Source: Serripes groenlandicus (lineage: Eukaryota > Mollusca > Bivalvia > Cardiida > Cardiidae). Taken from it: a stretch of DNA of 64,000 nucleotides. The stretch covers positions 33,397,677 through 33,461,676 of the forward strand of contig JASEVX010000007.1 of assembly GCA_031761405.1 (NCBI GenBank), given 5' to 3'. Made by a program: the position numbers and the translations under genes. This document shows positions 9,301 to 24,300 of this stretch, piece by piece. Below the pieces are notes generated by a model, which saw only the letters and a program-made list of their open reading frames with translations, did no database searches and had not been told where the DNA came from. Positions within the stretch are counted from its first letter, which is position 1, and the number at the start of each line of letters is the position of its first letter.

Positions 9301-12300
9301 GAGATATCTCAGTGAAATAGAAACTGGTAATCCACTTTTTCAAACAGTGAAATTACCATTTTCAAACAGTGAAATTACCACTTTTCAAGCAGTGAAATTA
9401 CCATTTTTTGCCGGAACTACTTTCTTTCATGATTTATATTTGTTTAATTATGGAGTTTACTTATATTTTCTTTCATGCCCACTGATGAATTATAGAAATT
9501 TCTCATAAAATAATAATCCTATAATTTCACTTGTGAAACCAGTGAGATTATGACTTTTTAATTGACGGAACAACATTTTTTCTCCATGTTGTTGACAGAA
9601 TTTATGAAAAAAATGAGTCTCAAAACGAGTGGAAATTAATTTGTCGACACAATAAAGATGGTCTGTGCATCTAAATATGTGATAACACATTGAATATGCC
9701 CCATACGGCCTACATTTAATGACGTGAATCAACACAAGTCACTGTTTATATGTAAATGATAGTTGTAGCAGGAACGTATATAAGATATCTTATCTACGTT
9801 CCGGGTGGTAGTGATTTTAAAATCGTATTGTGTCACTGGTATTAGAATAAGTATGTCATATCTAAAAGAGTTACACATAATACAACAAGGGAAACAAGAT
9901 ATGATTGAAAGTACGTAGATTGGCAAGCTTTACTTCCCTTTACCAGTGACGTCATTCAATGAATACACACATTGACATATTCTTCTACATGTATGCAAGA
10001 ACCTGTACCTTACTGTAGATCAAATTGTTGCTTAGATAGTGTATGCAATATAGTTCCGTAGCTCGAATGGTTTTGATATTAATTACTATTGTGGATAGTT
10101 GTACTTAGATGGCTATAATGAGGAGTGTTTCAATAAGGTTTACACGGGAGGAACACGGGAATGAAGCTAGATTTTCATATTTACACATCGTCCTATTTGC
10201 GTTTATATGTTTGCAGGCATAGTATAAACATATATGCGAAATATAACGAGTAACAGGCATCGAATAAATCAGATGTATCGTGATCGTAAGAATAGAGCTT
10301 TAGAGTAGGCATATTCCTATGATATATGAATAATGAACGTCGCTTGTTTTCATTATCAATAAAGATCTAGCCATCTTGGTCGATCGAGTCGACCCGTTTT
10401 GACTTGGGTTTTTTTCTTCGCCGATAAGCGATATAAAAACATAATTTCCTTCGCAAAAGACTTCCATCCAAGAAATCTCCGTGATTATTTGACAATTGAA
10501 ATAATTAATATCCTTTACATTTAAAAGAAATGGTTAAAATAGACCCTTTTTTTTTTAGCGAGACCTGCTTAACAATTTCAATGGCCGCCGCATTGTTTTT
10601 AATTCTGCACCTGGAGATTACTACGCTAGTGTAAATCGGTTTGGGGCTCTCAACGGGGAATGCATTACCAAGTCATCGACTTTTTACACCTCCGTACTTT
10701 CAAAAATCTTTATTTGAAGCATAAAATAAATAGAATAATTATTTGTTTCAGTGTATTATCGAAATTTCTTTCATCTCGTGAAAAGCAAAGGGTTATATTT
10801 TCACTCGTGGCTACGCCACTCTTGAAAATATCACCTATGCTTTTCACTCGATGAAAGAAATTTCGATAATACACTGAAACAAACAATTATCCTCTATATA
10901 ATGAAAAGAGATGAACGCCTCACCTTGGACATTTCATTTCCATATCAGGATCAAACATTTGTTGGTTTTCATGGTCCACTAGTAAACACATACGGACTAA
11001 CAACACCTCAAAGGATCCTTTCTTGATCAATATGATTTGATCATCCGTCTCAATCTCACCAAACCCTGTAATAGGTAAACAAGAAGGTTATTTGGAGCAC
11101 ATGTGTAACTTTCCGTCTCATTGTGACGTCGGAAAGATGATGTAAAAGCAATTCCTATACCACCCTGCTAAGGTTTGTGAAACAACAATAGTTGTCAGAA
11201 AGCAAAGGAGCTCACAAAGTAGAGACACATACATATCTTCAGTCTTATAATTTTTGCCACCGGAACCATTCAACAAAATAAGCTCTCCTGGAAGTATAAG
11301 GATAATATGAGCTGTCCCGCGAGAAAACCAACATTGTGGACTCTGCATAATGTATCGACCAAGATCAGCCTAAGCATGCTGTGCAGGCTTACCCGGATAG
11401 ACACTTTTCACACTCCTGTGGATTTTCCGTTTCAGAAATCATTATTCTATATACCTCTATCCCCCTTAGATGTGTCGGCTCGGATCAGTCTGTGTCGTCT
11501 GTGCAGGCTGATCTGGGTCGATATATTATGCAGAGGCCATAATGTTGGTTTTCTCGCGGGACGTCTCATATTGAAAACAGTTTTGAACACTTGAAAGGGA
11601 AAGAAGAATATTGTTCATCTTGAGCAATTTTCTCCTTTTATTGATTATTTGTTTGTGTGTTTGACACTACATGTACTTACAATAATATTTCAGTTATATC
11701 ACCGTGTTCCCTGGGTAAGTTACCAGTACTACTGGTCCATTTCCCCCCCCCCCCCCCCCCCCCCCCCCCCGGACACCAGCTAGTCAGTCGTAATGCTAAC
11801 CCCGAAACACTGGGCGCCAAGGAAGGAAGAGGGAAAGCCTTTATTACAATCATGTAGTCTTAGTTTTGACCTGGCCAAGGATTGAAATCCAACCTCTGGC
11901 ACCATATCGAGGGCTTGGCGTGAAACGGTTGTAACTTAAAACCTATTTTGAAAACCCTGGTTTAGGGGCAATTTTGACCCCTTTGTAAACAATGCAAATT
12001 TAGGTGCCATTGCTCAGAACGAGCAATGGCACCTAAATTTACATTGTTTACCAAGAGAAATGAGTTAATGCTTATAAAGACTTTATGGCGAAGTGATTAA
12101 CCTTGGTAAAAAAATACCAATTTTAGATACAACCGTTTCACGCCAACCTCTCAATATGGGGACGCTTTACCACTACACCACCAAGGTGTGGTCTCTCCTT
12201 TATACAACCATCTTTCTTATGTAATAATTGGAACACCTGCTACTGGTGGCAGACAGGGGTACAAAATAAAGCTCATTTTCTAACTCAAGTAATTTCTTTT

Positions 12301-15300
12301 TCAATATTCTCCAAACTTGGTCATTAGGCTTATGGGCAAATCTATGCAAATTGCAATTTACAGCCAAATGGCCTCAGACACTCCAGAGTTGAGGCCCTTT
12401 CCCCCATACAGCAAATGTGCAGCAGAAGACTCTGAAAACATCTTGGCAAAAATGTGAAAAATCTCTAAAAAATAATGGTATAATATTTGAATTAAGTTGA
12501 AGACACTGAGGCAAAAGGAGAAGTTTTGAGCAGTTTCTCCTTTTGTCAGTGTTTTCAAAAGTTATCTGCTGCAGAGACATCAAAAAGTGTCTATATGTGG
12601 GAAAGGGTTAAGGCCCTTTAGTAGGCATACATTTTAAAAGTTTGGCATTCTTGTTCCACAATGTTTTCAAAAGTCCGTTCAATGTAAGGCAGTAAAATGC
12701 CCTCTGTAACACAAGAAGAAATTGCTCATGTGGACGCATCAGCAGAGATGAATTTCGAAAAAAAATGTGGCAAAGAGAGAAATTTCTCATGATAAGCAAT
12801 TCCTTCCGTTGCCACATTGTTTTCATGTCCATCAAAGACTAAACTTTCATCTTTACTCAATTGTGTTCAAAGTCATCCGCTGCAGATTTGTTCCAAGTGT
12901 TAATAGGGTTAATAGATGCTATCTTTCTATATCCTACCTGGTAATTTCTTGCAGAATTTCACAACATTGGTGATCTCCAAGACGACGCTCGTCATAAATT
13001 TCTCCCACATGTGGGTGGGGTTGATGGACAGTTTAGACATGTCAGGCTGAAAGGAGATGAAAATAATATTAATGGGATAACAAAAAAAAAAATCTAGTAA
13101 CCCTTTGCCACCTGCAGATGCATTTTGATGCATATGCAGCAGATGACCTTTGAAAACATTGTGGCAAAAGAAGAAATTGCTCCTTTGGTCAAAATGTTTC
13201 AAGTTTATTAAATATTTTTGCCTAAATGTGTTCAGTCTTCTGCTGCAGATTTGGTTATGTGGGAAAGGGTTAAAATACAACCAGATAGTTCATTTAGCTT
13301 TGCAGTATTCCATCTGCATATATTATTCATCCCTGTAAACAAGTGAGGACCTTGACAGGACTTCTAAAGTTAAAGGTATTTAACTGATAGGCTATTTTAA
13401 GAGCTGAAAATATATAACATGTTTACCAAAAATGATATATTAAAAGCGTGGTCTCTTTGAAAACATCAGTGGAAACAGATTCTTAAAAATGTTCTTATAT
13501 AATAACAAGTGAGCACATGTTCCATTTTCAAGTTTGTTTTTCAAAAGTAATCTGCTGCAAAAGTGTCAATTGTCATCTATGTCGACCCGACATTTTCAGT
13601 GTTTAAGAGATGTCTGCTTTGACACATCTGGGCCCAACTATATTGATAGTTGCAAGCATAAGCTTGATACTACGGTGAAAACATTGCAGGGAAATGGTAA
13701 ATTGATGTTTCTGAGGAATTTCACTCTTGTTCACAATGTTTATTTTTTATAGTCATATGGTTCAGGTAAAAGTATACTAACCATGCCATGGTCCATGATC
13801 TTTTGAGCGAACCTTTTGTTAGCCTCGGCGACTCTTTGATATGTGGGACGCACTGTCGCAAGATGAGCTTGACTCACAGTGCTGATGACTTGGTGTATCA
13901 GCTGTTCACGGAGCTGGGACGGTACCTGCTTCACTTCCTCCATTATACGCTCAACGTCAATCTCGTTAGCGTTGTCATCTTGTTCTGGTGTTTTCACATT
14001 CATAAGATCTGTTATCAAAGAATACTGAATTAACATGATGTAATGAGTAAAAATTATAATGGGAAAAGGTAAATCATATGCCGAGTTTTGTCGAAATAAA
14101 AGTAGTATCAAAACCGGAGGGCTATGATGGCCCTGGATTGCCGTCTGCTGAAGAGGAATCAGAAAGCGTCTATATGTGGTAAAAGATAAACAAAATAAAG
14201 AAGAGGGTAACTCACTGCTCATCATGTTTGCCATCATACTGTTATCATCTCCCATCATTCCCATCATATCTGGCATCATCATCATCGTCTCTGGCGACAT
14301 CTCGCCAAAAAATGGTGATGCCGCATCCATAGGTAACATATTAGACATGGCATAGATACTATTATCAAGGCCAGGTTCTTGTTTAATATCAGTTGTGATT
14401 CCAGCGGTTGTTGTTGTTGTTGTGGAGGTCATTGGAGTATATTCACGATTATTGTCTGTTTGTGTTATGTCATTGTCCTGTGCTTTATAATTATCTAGTG
14501 TTTCACTTATAGTTGATTTATCGTCAATGAATTCGGACGTCGTACTACTAGTTGTAGAATTATCCGATGGACTCACTACACTTGAAGATGACACCATCTT
14601 TTCAGAGTTTTTCTTTCCCACTGTTTTATTGTTTTTCTGATTGTCTGTGGTGTTAGTGTTGCGCTGGTGCTCTCGGAAACTGACCTGCGCTGCAGATAAA
14701 AATGCCTGCATCAAGTCCGACTTGAATGTACCGTTCTGCTGAAGAAGTCGCTGTAACTCTGCCATTCTTAACTTATACAATTCAGCTGGAGATGGATAAG
14801 GAGCAATAGGCAAATTGGTTTCTCTTTTCACTTCTCCTGTTGTGTCCTTTAAACGTTTTGGTCGTCTTCCTAAACGAGATGCTGAAATGAAAAAAATAAT
14901 ATATTTTGAGGGCTCTGGATAAGACAACATTACAGCTTCACTGTTTCCCATACAACAAATCTGCAGCAGACGACTTTGAGAACTTCAAGAGAAATACATG
15001 GAAAACCTCTAACCCTTTCCCTCATACGACAATTCTGCAGCAGACGACTTTAAACATGCTTTGTCAAAAAATGGAAAATCTCTATAATTGAATGGATAAC
15101 CTATGACAAAAAGTGGAAAACATTGTGGCAAAAGGAGAAATTGCACGTTTTGTGCAATTTCTTCTTTTGTCACTATGTTTTCAAAAAGGTGTCTGCTGCA
15201 GAGGCATCAGAAAGCGTCTATATGAGGGAAAGGGCTAAGAATCAAAGTACAATTATTGAACAGAGTTGAAATCATTGTGGCAAAATTAGCAAATTCTCCT

Positions 15301-18300
15301 TTTGCCACAATTATTTCAAGTTGTTTGTTTCATAGGCATTAGGCTGCTTCTGATAGTAGGAAATGGCTAACAATTCACCCATAGAAAGATTAGTTTATTC
15401 ATTTATTTTGATTACATCGAAGGGGGAATGAATGACATCTGGAAACTCAGAAGAGAAGTCTTGATACAGAATTTAAAACATTGTGGGAAGAAAAGATGTA
15501 CATTGCTCATTCGCAAGAAACATTTTCTAGTGGTGTCTGCTGCACAGACAAGCAGAGGAAGAGAGTTATTCACATGATTCTCAAAATTATAAACAACAAG
15601 AGAAAGTTGATGCAACGCATCAATGTCGCCGGAAATCAATACTGCAGTTATGCATAACACTTACATTATAGTATAGTAACAGTTAGCAACTAAAGGGCAT
15701 ATTGGAACATCAGGGGTGGGGACAAGTGAAAATGTATCATAACTTGCATTTTTTTTGTCAACGAAGTGAATGTCCTTCATTGAAATATAATTAAAGCCTT
15801 TCATTGTTTATGATCAATCTCCATTCTAAGGTAGGTTGACCATATACACAGCCAACTAATTATTGATCATAAACAGGAAATGAGTAATCTTGCGAATCAT
15901 TATTAGTCTACTCATGTTTTAAAATTATATAATGATGAGCACCCTTGTGTCAATGATGCATAACAACATGCAGATCGCAAGCAAAATGTGTGTAGGGAAT
16001 CTAGTAACACATTTAAAATTGTCAAGGACGAAATAATTTTGTACGAAAGACCTGATTCGTTTCTTCTTCACATAGTTGTCGTTCTTTACAGGCAGAGAGT
16101 GTGTTTTAAAATGATATAATGATGATCGCCCTTGTGTTAATGATGCATAACAATATGCAGATCGCAATCAAAATGCCTGTAAGGAATCTAATGACAAATT
16201 TAAAATTGTCAAGGACGAAATAATTTTGTACGAAAGACCAGATTCGTTTCTTCTTCGCATAACTGTTGTTTTTTACACTCTCTTTATAGGCAGAGAGTGT
16301 TCATTCAAAGTTATTTTTATATTGAAACCAGTTTTATCTCAGTTTGTTCTTTTTGTCATTTGTTTCGAACCAAATAAACATTTTAAATCACCTATAATTA
16401 ACTATTTGTAAGTGATTGTAAAGAACGGCTCTCTGCAAAGGAGATTTATCTACGCAGTCGGTATCGGTAGTCACTTGATCAACATATTTAGCTTAGAAAC
16501 AGTTCCTATTTTAGATATTCATGGATTAACATTATTAAATGAATTCTACATAAATCAAGACACTCTTTGAACATGAAAATAACATTCAGTAAGTTAAAAT
16601 TGCTACTAAAAGGAGAATTCGACATGATTTGTATCTCGATATTAACACATAACAGTCTGCAGGAAGTCTTGCAGGGACTCTTTTGTCTTCGTAAATAAGA
16701 TAAAAAACCATAAATGCGAATCAAAATAAAGAAACTGCAAATACTTAAAACATCGGAATATTTCTTTCATTTTAGATGTGTCATAACTAAGTGTTTTTAA
16801 ACAATCACAATTGTAATATGTTCAAGACATTTAAATTTGTTTTTTTTCTAATAATGACTCTCCTCCCATGTCATTTCCGAAAAGCTATTTAAAATAGAAG
16901 TCGCAGGCTTCTGCCCGGCGACTAATTAGAACTCAATGACTAATGCAGAAGACATTTAAAATATATGTAGCAAGTGCATTTTTAAAGCATTGTGGATAAC
17001 CCTTACCCACATACAACAGATCTGCAGCAGACGACTTTGAAAACATGTTAAGTAAGATTATTATATACCTACTATGATCAAAGTATTTGATTGGACGAGA
17101 AGCAGTCACGTGTGATTCAATAAAAAATGACTATTTGACTCCTTTTCGCTTTTATTCTAAAATTCAGGTCCAATAGTCCATTTTCGAGTCAATAGTTCAT
17201 CTGTTATGACGTTATTGTTTGAAATGACGTCATGCACGTGCATAACCAACATTTTAACGTGCGTGTCATGTAACAGTATACTGCATTCTTGCTGCATTTA
17301 CAATAGGCCTAATAATCCTGTGTTTATGTTAGAATCTACATTTATGTTACATACATATTCCCAATTAAAATGATGACAGCAATGTTATAAAAAAACTAGT
17401 TAAATTATGCGTTTTTCATGAAGATATATAATAAAACAGCTATTTACTCCCTTCGAGTTCAATGGTGAAAAACTATTCTTCCTCGCAAATGACTATTGAC
17501 CCGAAATAGAGAACTATTGACCTCGACTTCATCTCGGTCAATAGTTCTCTATTTCGGGTCAATAGTCATTCACTTGGAAGAATAGTTTTTCACTATTGAC
17601 CTCAAAAGGAGTAATAGCTGTATAATATGGAGTTGTTGTCTATATAAAGTAAAGAAATGATTGGAAAAGGTTTTTTGGTCTTTTACACAATGTTTTCAAA
17701 AGTCGTCTGCTGCAAAGATGTCAAGTTGCGTCTTTAATAGGGAAAGAACTCTTTCCTTGTTTGTTTGTTTGTTTGTTTTGAGTTTAACGCCGCTTTCAAC
17801 AGCTTTGGTCATATCACGGCGGCCAGTGCACCTACCCATGTTTTCCTGGCTTTCCCACACCAGTACTTACACAACATTCTTTCGAAGCCACTGACTACTT
17901 TCTCACATAGATCAGAGGTGAGAGGCAATATCAAAAAAATCGCCCGAAAGAATGTCGCCGCAACCGGGTATCGAACCCGTACTCTTTCCTTGTGACAGGT
18001 GACACAAGATTCCGGGCATTACATAGTAGGCAAAGGAAAAACTGATCCTTTTTGTGCACTTTTTCAGTTGCATAAACATTAACCCTTTCCCTCATATAGA
18101 CGCTTTCTGACGCCTCTGCAGCAGACGGCTTTTTGAAAACATAGTGACAAAAGAAGAAATTGCACAGAACGTGCAATTTCTCCTTTTGCCACAATGTTTT
18201 CCACATTTTGTCATAGGTTATCCATTCAATTATGGAGATTTTCTATGTTTTGACAAAATACGTTCAAAGTCGTCTGCTGCAGAATTGTCGTATTAGATGA

Positions 18301-21300
18301 AAATATCCAGTCAAAAATATGGAAAGTCTCCACAAATGAAATTGAAATTATTGAATATTGAATATAGTTTAACCCTTTCCATCATATAGATGCTTTCTAT
18401 CGCCTTTAATTGCAGCAGACAGCTTTTTGAAAACATAGTGACACAAGAAGAAATTGCTCAAAACGAGCAATTTCTCCTTTTGCAACAATGTTTTCCACTT
18501 TTAGTCTTAGATTATCCATTCAATTTTCTATTTTTTGACATTAAATGTCCAAAGTCGTCTTTGTGGCATAAGGACAATGATTTGGTGATTTCACATGAAA
18601 TCAGCTGAAGAAACGTCAAAATGTGTTTAAAATAAATTTGATTAATAGTAACCAATATAGTCATGAAAAATATCTTTTTCCCACCTATAGAAGCATTTTG
18701 ATGCATCTGCAGCAGATGACTTTTGAAATCATTGTGACAAAACGAGCAATTTCTCCATTTCCCAAAAAGATTTTCAACTTTTTTTTAGTTATTTTACCTA
18801 AATTAATAGAGTTTTTCCATATTTTTTAGTAGATATTTTTAAAGTCGTCTGCTGCAGATTTTGTTGTATGACATAAACAAATATTTTCACCACTGGAATA
18901 GTTAATGATGATCATGGTAATCCTAATACTAATGTCTGAAAATGAAATTTATAAATTAAACAATTGACAAGACATTTTTAAAAGAAGCCAAATCAAGAAG
19001 TATAGTCTACAATACAAACAGAAAGTAACATGAACTTACCGGCAGCACTCCTATGAACATACGGAAAGTACCTTGGTTTTCCAAGGTTTATATAGCCAAA
19101 AAACTAGAGCAACTCACCTAGTTTTTGAAGGTTTCCTCCCTATGCTAATTAGCCTATTTATAAACTCCAGGCCTACCATGCAGCAAATGGCTGGTCGAGA
19201 ATATTGAGTAACCCAGCCCTAACTCGCTACATGCAAAAATGAGCAAGGTCACTCAAACAACCGACCAAAGAAGTGACATAAATAGTATTTTCACTCCAAT
19301 TACACACTTTGTTTTATGGAAGCTCCCATGATGCTCTATGAGAGACCCTCATCTGACTGCATGGGAGGTGAAGGTTGATCTGAATTTTACCTGGTCCTTA
19401 TAAACTAAAATTTTATTTAATTTTTCCAGATTCTCCGTTATTTTCATGGTAGTTTTGAACTTGGGAAAGTCTTAAACTGGCATGTTAACATCAACTTAGT
19501 TTGAAGCTAGTTCACTAAGAATTGCAAAGTATTCTTTAACACTTTTCCACTTGCAGTTGCATTTTGATGCATCTGTAGATGATCAGTCCCTACCATCATG
19601 CAGAAGTGATTTGTTCACATCTACAACAGAATACTTTTGAAACATTATGGAAAAATGAACATTTTCTGCCTTTGCCAAAATGTTTTCAACCCTTTTATTT
19701 TTCTTTCATATTTTATTTAAGTGTTTTTGAAGTTGTCTGCTGCCGATTTGTTGAAAGTGGGAAGGGTTACACATTTAGTTCATCACCTTATACTATGGTG
19801 AAAATAGGTGAAGTGAAACAGGCCATATCTTCTTGACATGTCATGGGTCCCAGACCTGACCATTTACAACTTGTTTTCTTTACATTAACCCTTTCCAACA
19901 TACAACAAAATCTGCAGCAGACGAATTTGAAAATATCTTAGTAAATCATTGGAAAATCTCTATAAATGATAGTATAATTGTTGAATACAGTTGAAAAAAT
20001 TGTGACAAAAGGGAAAATTGGTTGTTATGTTTTCATGTCAAAATGCGGCTACAAGGTGGAAAGTGTTAACTTTCATTTTGACACCCCTCCTCCTGCAGGA
20101 AAAACCGTTCAGACCTTTGAGGGAAGATGATCATAATATTATATGAAGCGCAGGGAGGCAAATAGTAGACTTGTTGAAGAGATTCAACAAATTACATTAA
20201 TTGCTAGGATTACTATAAACACTTGTTGTGTGGGGCTGCAATTCTAACTTTTTGACAGAAGTAACATCTGGTTCTATACCCCTTTCCCACATCCAACAAA
20301 TCTGCAGCAGAAGACTTTGAAAACATACCCAAAAAAACTTGGAAACTCCCTTTAAATGAAGGTACAGAAAGCGTCTATATAAGGGAAAGTAATACTACAT
20401 GCAGGCAGACACAAATACGAAACCGGGTGTCCCGGGTTCGATCCCCAGTCGCGGCACTACGGTCATGGTGGAGTGCCCTTGGGCAAGGCACATTTTCTAG
20501 CCTAGTACTGGTTTGTTTACCCAGGGATCATGAATAATTAAATTTAATTGCGCGCTAAATGACCTTAGCTGTCGATGCGCCATAAAACAATATACATTCA
20601 TTCATTCAGACACAGTTACCGAATTTGTTTTCTCACAGTTGATTCTTTTTTTCAAATATTTTCATGGAAGAAAATATAAATAGCATCTCTGGTAATTTGT
20701 TTACCTCACTCTCTGAATAACAATCACAACATTTTGTTTATGTGTTTCTATGAAACTTGAATTCAAGCTGTGCCAATCATTATAACAAGCCTTTTTTTAT
20801 TTATAAAATTTGCAATTGTGAGAAGTGCATCAACCCTTCCCAACTTTCAGACGTATGTTGTGGCGTCTGCAGCAGAGGACTTCAGATTGGAGGCAGAAGA
20901 AGAAGTCGCCCATCATAAGCAATTGTCTCCTTTGCCGCAATGTTTCCAAACTCATTGAAAAACGTTCTTACTTTTATAGAGATTTTACACATTTTCTGTT
21001 TTCAAAGTTGTCTGCTGCAGATTCATTCAATGTGGTAAAAGGATTAACCCTTTCCCTCATACGACAATTCTGCAGCAGACGACTTTGAACGTATTTTGTC
21101 AAAAAATCTCCAAAATGGAATGGATAACCTATAACAAAAAGTGGAAAACATTGTGGCAAAAGGAGAAATTGCACGTTTTGTTCAATTTCTTCTTTTGTCA
21201 CTATGTTTTCAAAAAGCTGTCTGCTGCAGAGGCGTCAGAAAGCGTCTATATGAGGGAAAGGGTTAAAAATCAAACTCACTGGATGTACATACAGATCTTC

Positions 21301-24300
21301 AACTACATGTTTCACAAGTTTACAAGAAATGGTAAAATTTTCAAATCAAAAGGTATCTTGAATCCTGTACCTTGGTTTATTTTTTTGAAAAAAAACTGAG
21401 TTCACTCGCTTCCTGCAGGCTAAGGGTTAACATCTTTCTGCATTCCAAAGAACAACAAGACAGAGCTGTTTTAACCTTACTTTGTGAAATAAATGATAAG
21501 ATTGACCGAGTTAGACTGCCTGTCAGTTCAGGTTAAAAGTTGAAAGAAAAATATCACGATTTAACTCGTTCAAAACAGCTGATCAGAGCGTGGTATATAG
21601 ACAGTGTGAATCAAGGTTGAACTCCACCAGGCTTTTCTTAGAATAATATTTGACATACAATGATAAACGGGAAGGATCCATTCTGATAGGTTGAACTCCA
21701 CCAGGCTTTTCTTAGAATAATATTTGACATACAATGATAAAACGGGAAGGATCCATTCTGATAAGCTTAACCCTTTCCCTAATACAACAATTCTGCAGCA
21801 GACGTCTTTGAACATATTTTGTCAAAAAATAGAAAATCTCTATTATTGAATGGATAACCTATGACTAAAAGTGGAAAACATTGTGGCAAAAGGAGAAGTT
21901 GCTTGTTTTGAGCAATTTCTTCTTTTGACACTAAGTTGTCTGCTGCAGAGGCATCAGAAAGCGTCTATATGAGGGAAAGGGTTAATAGGGAAGTTCTGTT
22001 TTTTATAAATCAGCTGTTTTATGTTGTTGTTGAACTTGAGATATAAATACCATACCTCTTCTGGGAAGTTCAGCATGGTGAGAATTTACATCAATCCTTA
22101 ACCCTTTCCCTCATATAGACGCTTTCTGATGCCTCTGCAGCAGACGGCATTTTGAAAACATAGTGACAAAAGAAGAAATTGCACAAAACGTGCAATTTCT
22201 CCTTTTGCCACAATGTTTTCCACTTTAAGTCATAGGTTATCCATTCAATTATAGATATTTTCTAATTTTTGACAAAATATGTTCAAAGTCGTCTGCTGCA
22301 GAATTATCGTATGAGGGAAAGGGTTAATCTGGAACAGTCACTTTAGTGTCACTAGAGGAACATCTGACAGAATATTGCAGCAGATAACTTTGACAAAATC
22401 TAGGAAAATACATTGAAAATCACTATAAATGAAAGTTTATTCATTGAATAGAGGCCATCTTGTGCAATATAACAGAACCATTTGATTTCTAAATAAAGAA
22501 CATTCGAGTTAAATTATTTTGAAATTGGGCTTGTGGTTTTGAAGGAGATTGTTTTTCTATTTTTGGCTCTGGCGTCAATCTTGTGCAAAAGATATCAAAA
22601 TTCTATCAATTTTGGTAGAGCATTCTTAAAGCATTATGAGCAATTTCTCCTTTATCTTCAATGATTTCAGAAGGAGTTCACTTTAACAGTTAACCCTTTC
22701 CCTCATACGACAATTCTGCAGCAGACGACTTTGAACGTATTTTGTCAAAACATAGAAAATCGCCATAATTGAATCGATAACCTATGACTAAAAGTGGAAA
22801 ACATTGTGGCAAAAGGAGAAATTGCACGTTTTGTGCAATTTCTTCTTTTGTCACTATGTTTTCAAAAAGCCGTCTTCTGCAAAGGCGTCCGAAAGCGTCT
22901 ATATGAGGGAAAGGGTTAAATGTGAAAGGTTTTAGATGTTATTGTATGTCTATAAAGGTTGACTGATTTTTGGCTGGTCAGCAGAATAACACCAGTGCAA
23001 GTGACTTTGATTTACACTAGCCTGTCTTTTTTTTACCTGGGGGCTAATTAATTGCTTGACCTATTTGAACTGGGTCATGCAAAAATGGCTTTGATGTATT
23101 TGCAAAAGCGAACAATTGAGCATGTGTGTAGGCACTCTCACCTAAGCCTTCACTGTATGTCTATGTTCAGACAAGCCAATTGTAGTATAACTTGACATTA
23201 TCCCCCTGACCTTCGGGCAAAGATATTTGTCAATATGACATACACAATAGTTTTCATCAAATTTAATCCATTCCCACATACAGCTAATCTGTTGCAGACG
23301 ACTTTCAAAACATTTTGTCAAAAATATGAAAAATCTATAAATACAAGGATTTTTCACTTTTGTCACAATTTTTTCCAAAAGTTTTCTGCTGTTAAATTGA
23401 GAGACAGTTATCATATTATCAATATACTTTGCATAAATCTAATTTGAAATTAAATGAAAACACACATAGAACTTGTCACATTTTTTCCAAAAGTTTTCTG
23501 CTGCAGAGGCATCAGAAAGCATCTGCATGTGGGAAAGGGCTAAACTGAGAGTCAGTTATCATTTTATAAATGATGCTTTGCATGAAAACTAATTAGAAAT
23601 TTAATGAAAACGCACATAGACCATAACAACATCCTCATTGCACAAAGGTCTGGATCAGGTTAATATTTTCAAGCTAAATCAGGTCCTTTACCTTTTCCCA
23701 CATGCAACAAATCTGCAGCAGACAGCTTTGAAAGCATGGAATGAATGTATATTGTTTTATGGCGCATCGACAGCTAAGGTCATTTAGCGCGCAATTAAAT
23801 TTAATTATTCATGATCCCTGGGTAAACAAACCAGTACTAGGCTAGAAAATGTGCCTTGCCCAAGGGCACTCCACCATGACCATAGTGCCGCGACTGAAAG
23901 CATGGAATGAATGTATATTGTTTTATGGCGCATCGACAGCTAAGGTCATTTAGCGCGCAATTAAATTTAATTATTCATGATCCCTGGGTAAACAAACCAG
24001 TACTAGGCTAGAATGAATGTATATTGTTTTATGGCGCATCGACAGCTAAGGTCATTTAGCGCGCAATTAAATTTAATTATTCATGATCCCTGGGTAAACA
24101 AACCAGTACTAGGCTAGAAAATGTGCCTTGCCCAAGGGCACTCCACCATGACCGTAGTGCCGCGACTGGGGATCGAACCCGGGACACCCGGATTCGAAAT
24201 CCCCGACGCTAACCACTCGACCACAGCGGATTCCACTAGGCTAGAAAATGTGCCTTGCCCAAGGGCACTCCACCATGACCGTAGTGCCGCGACTGGGGAT

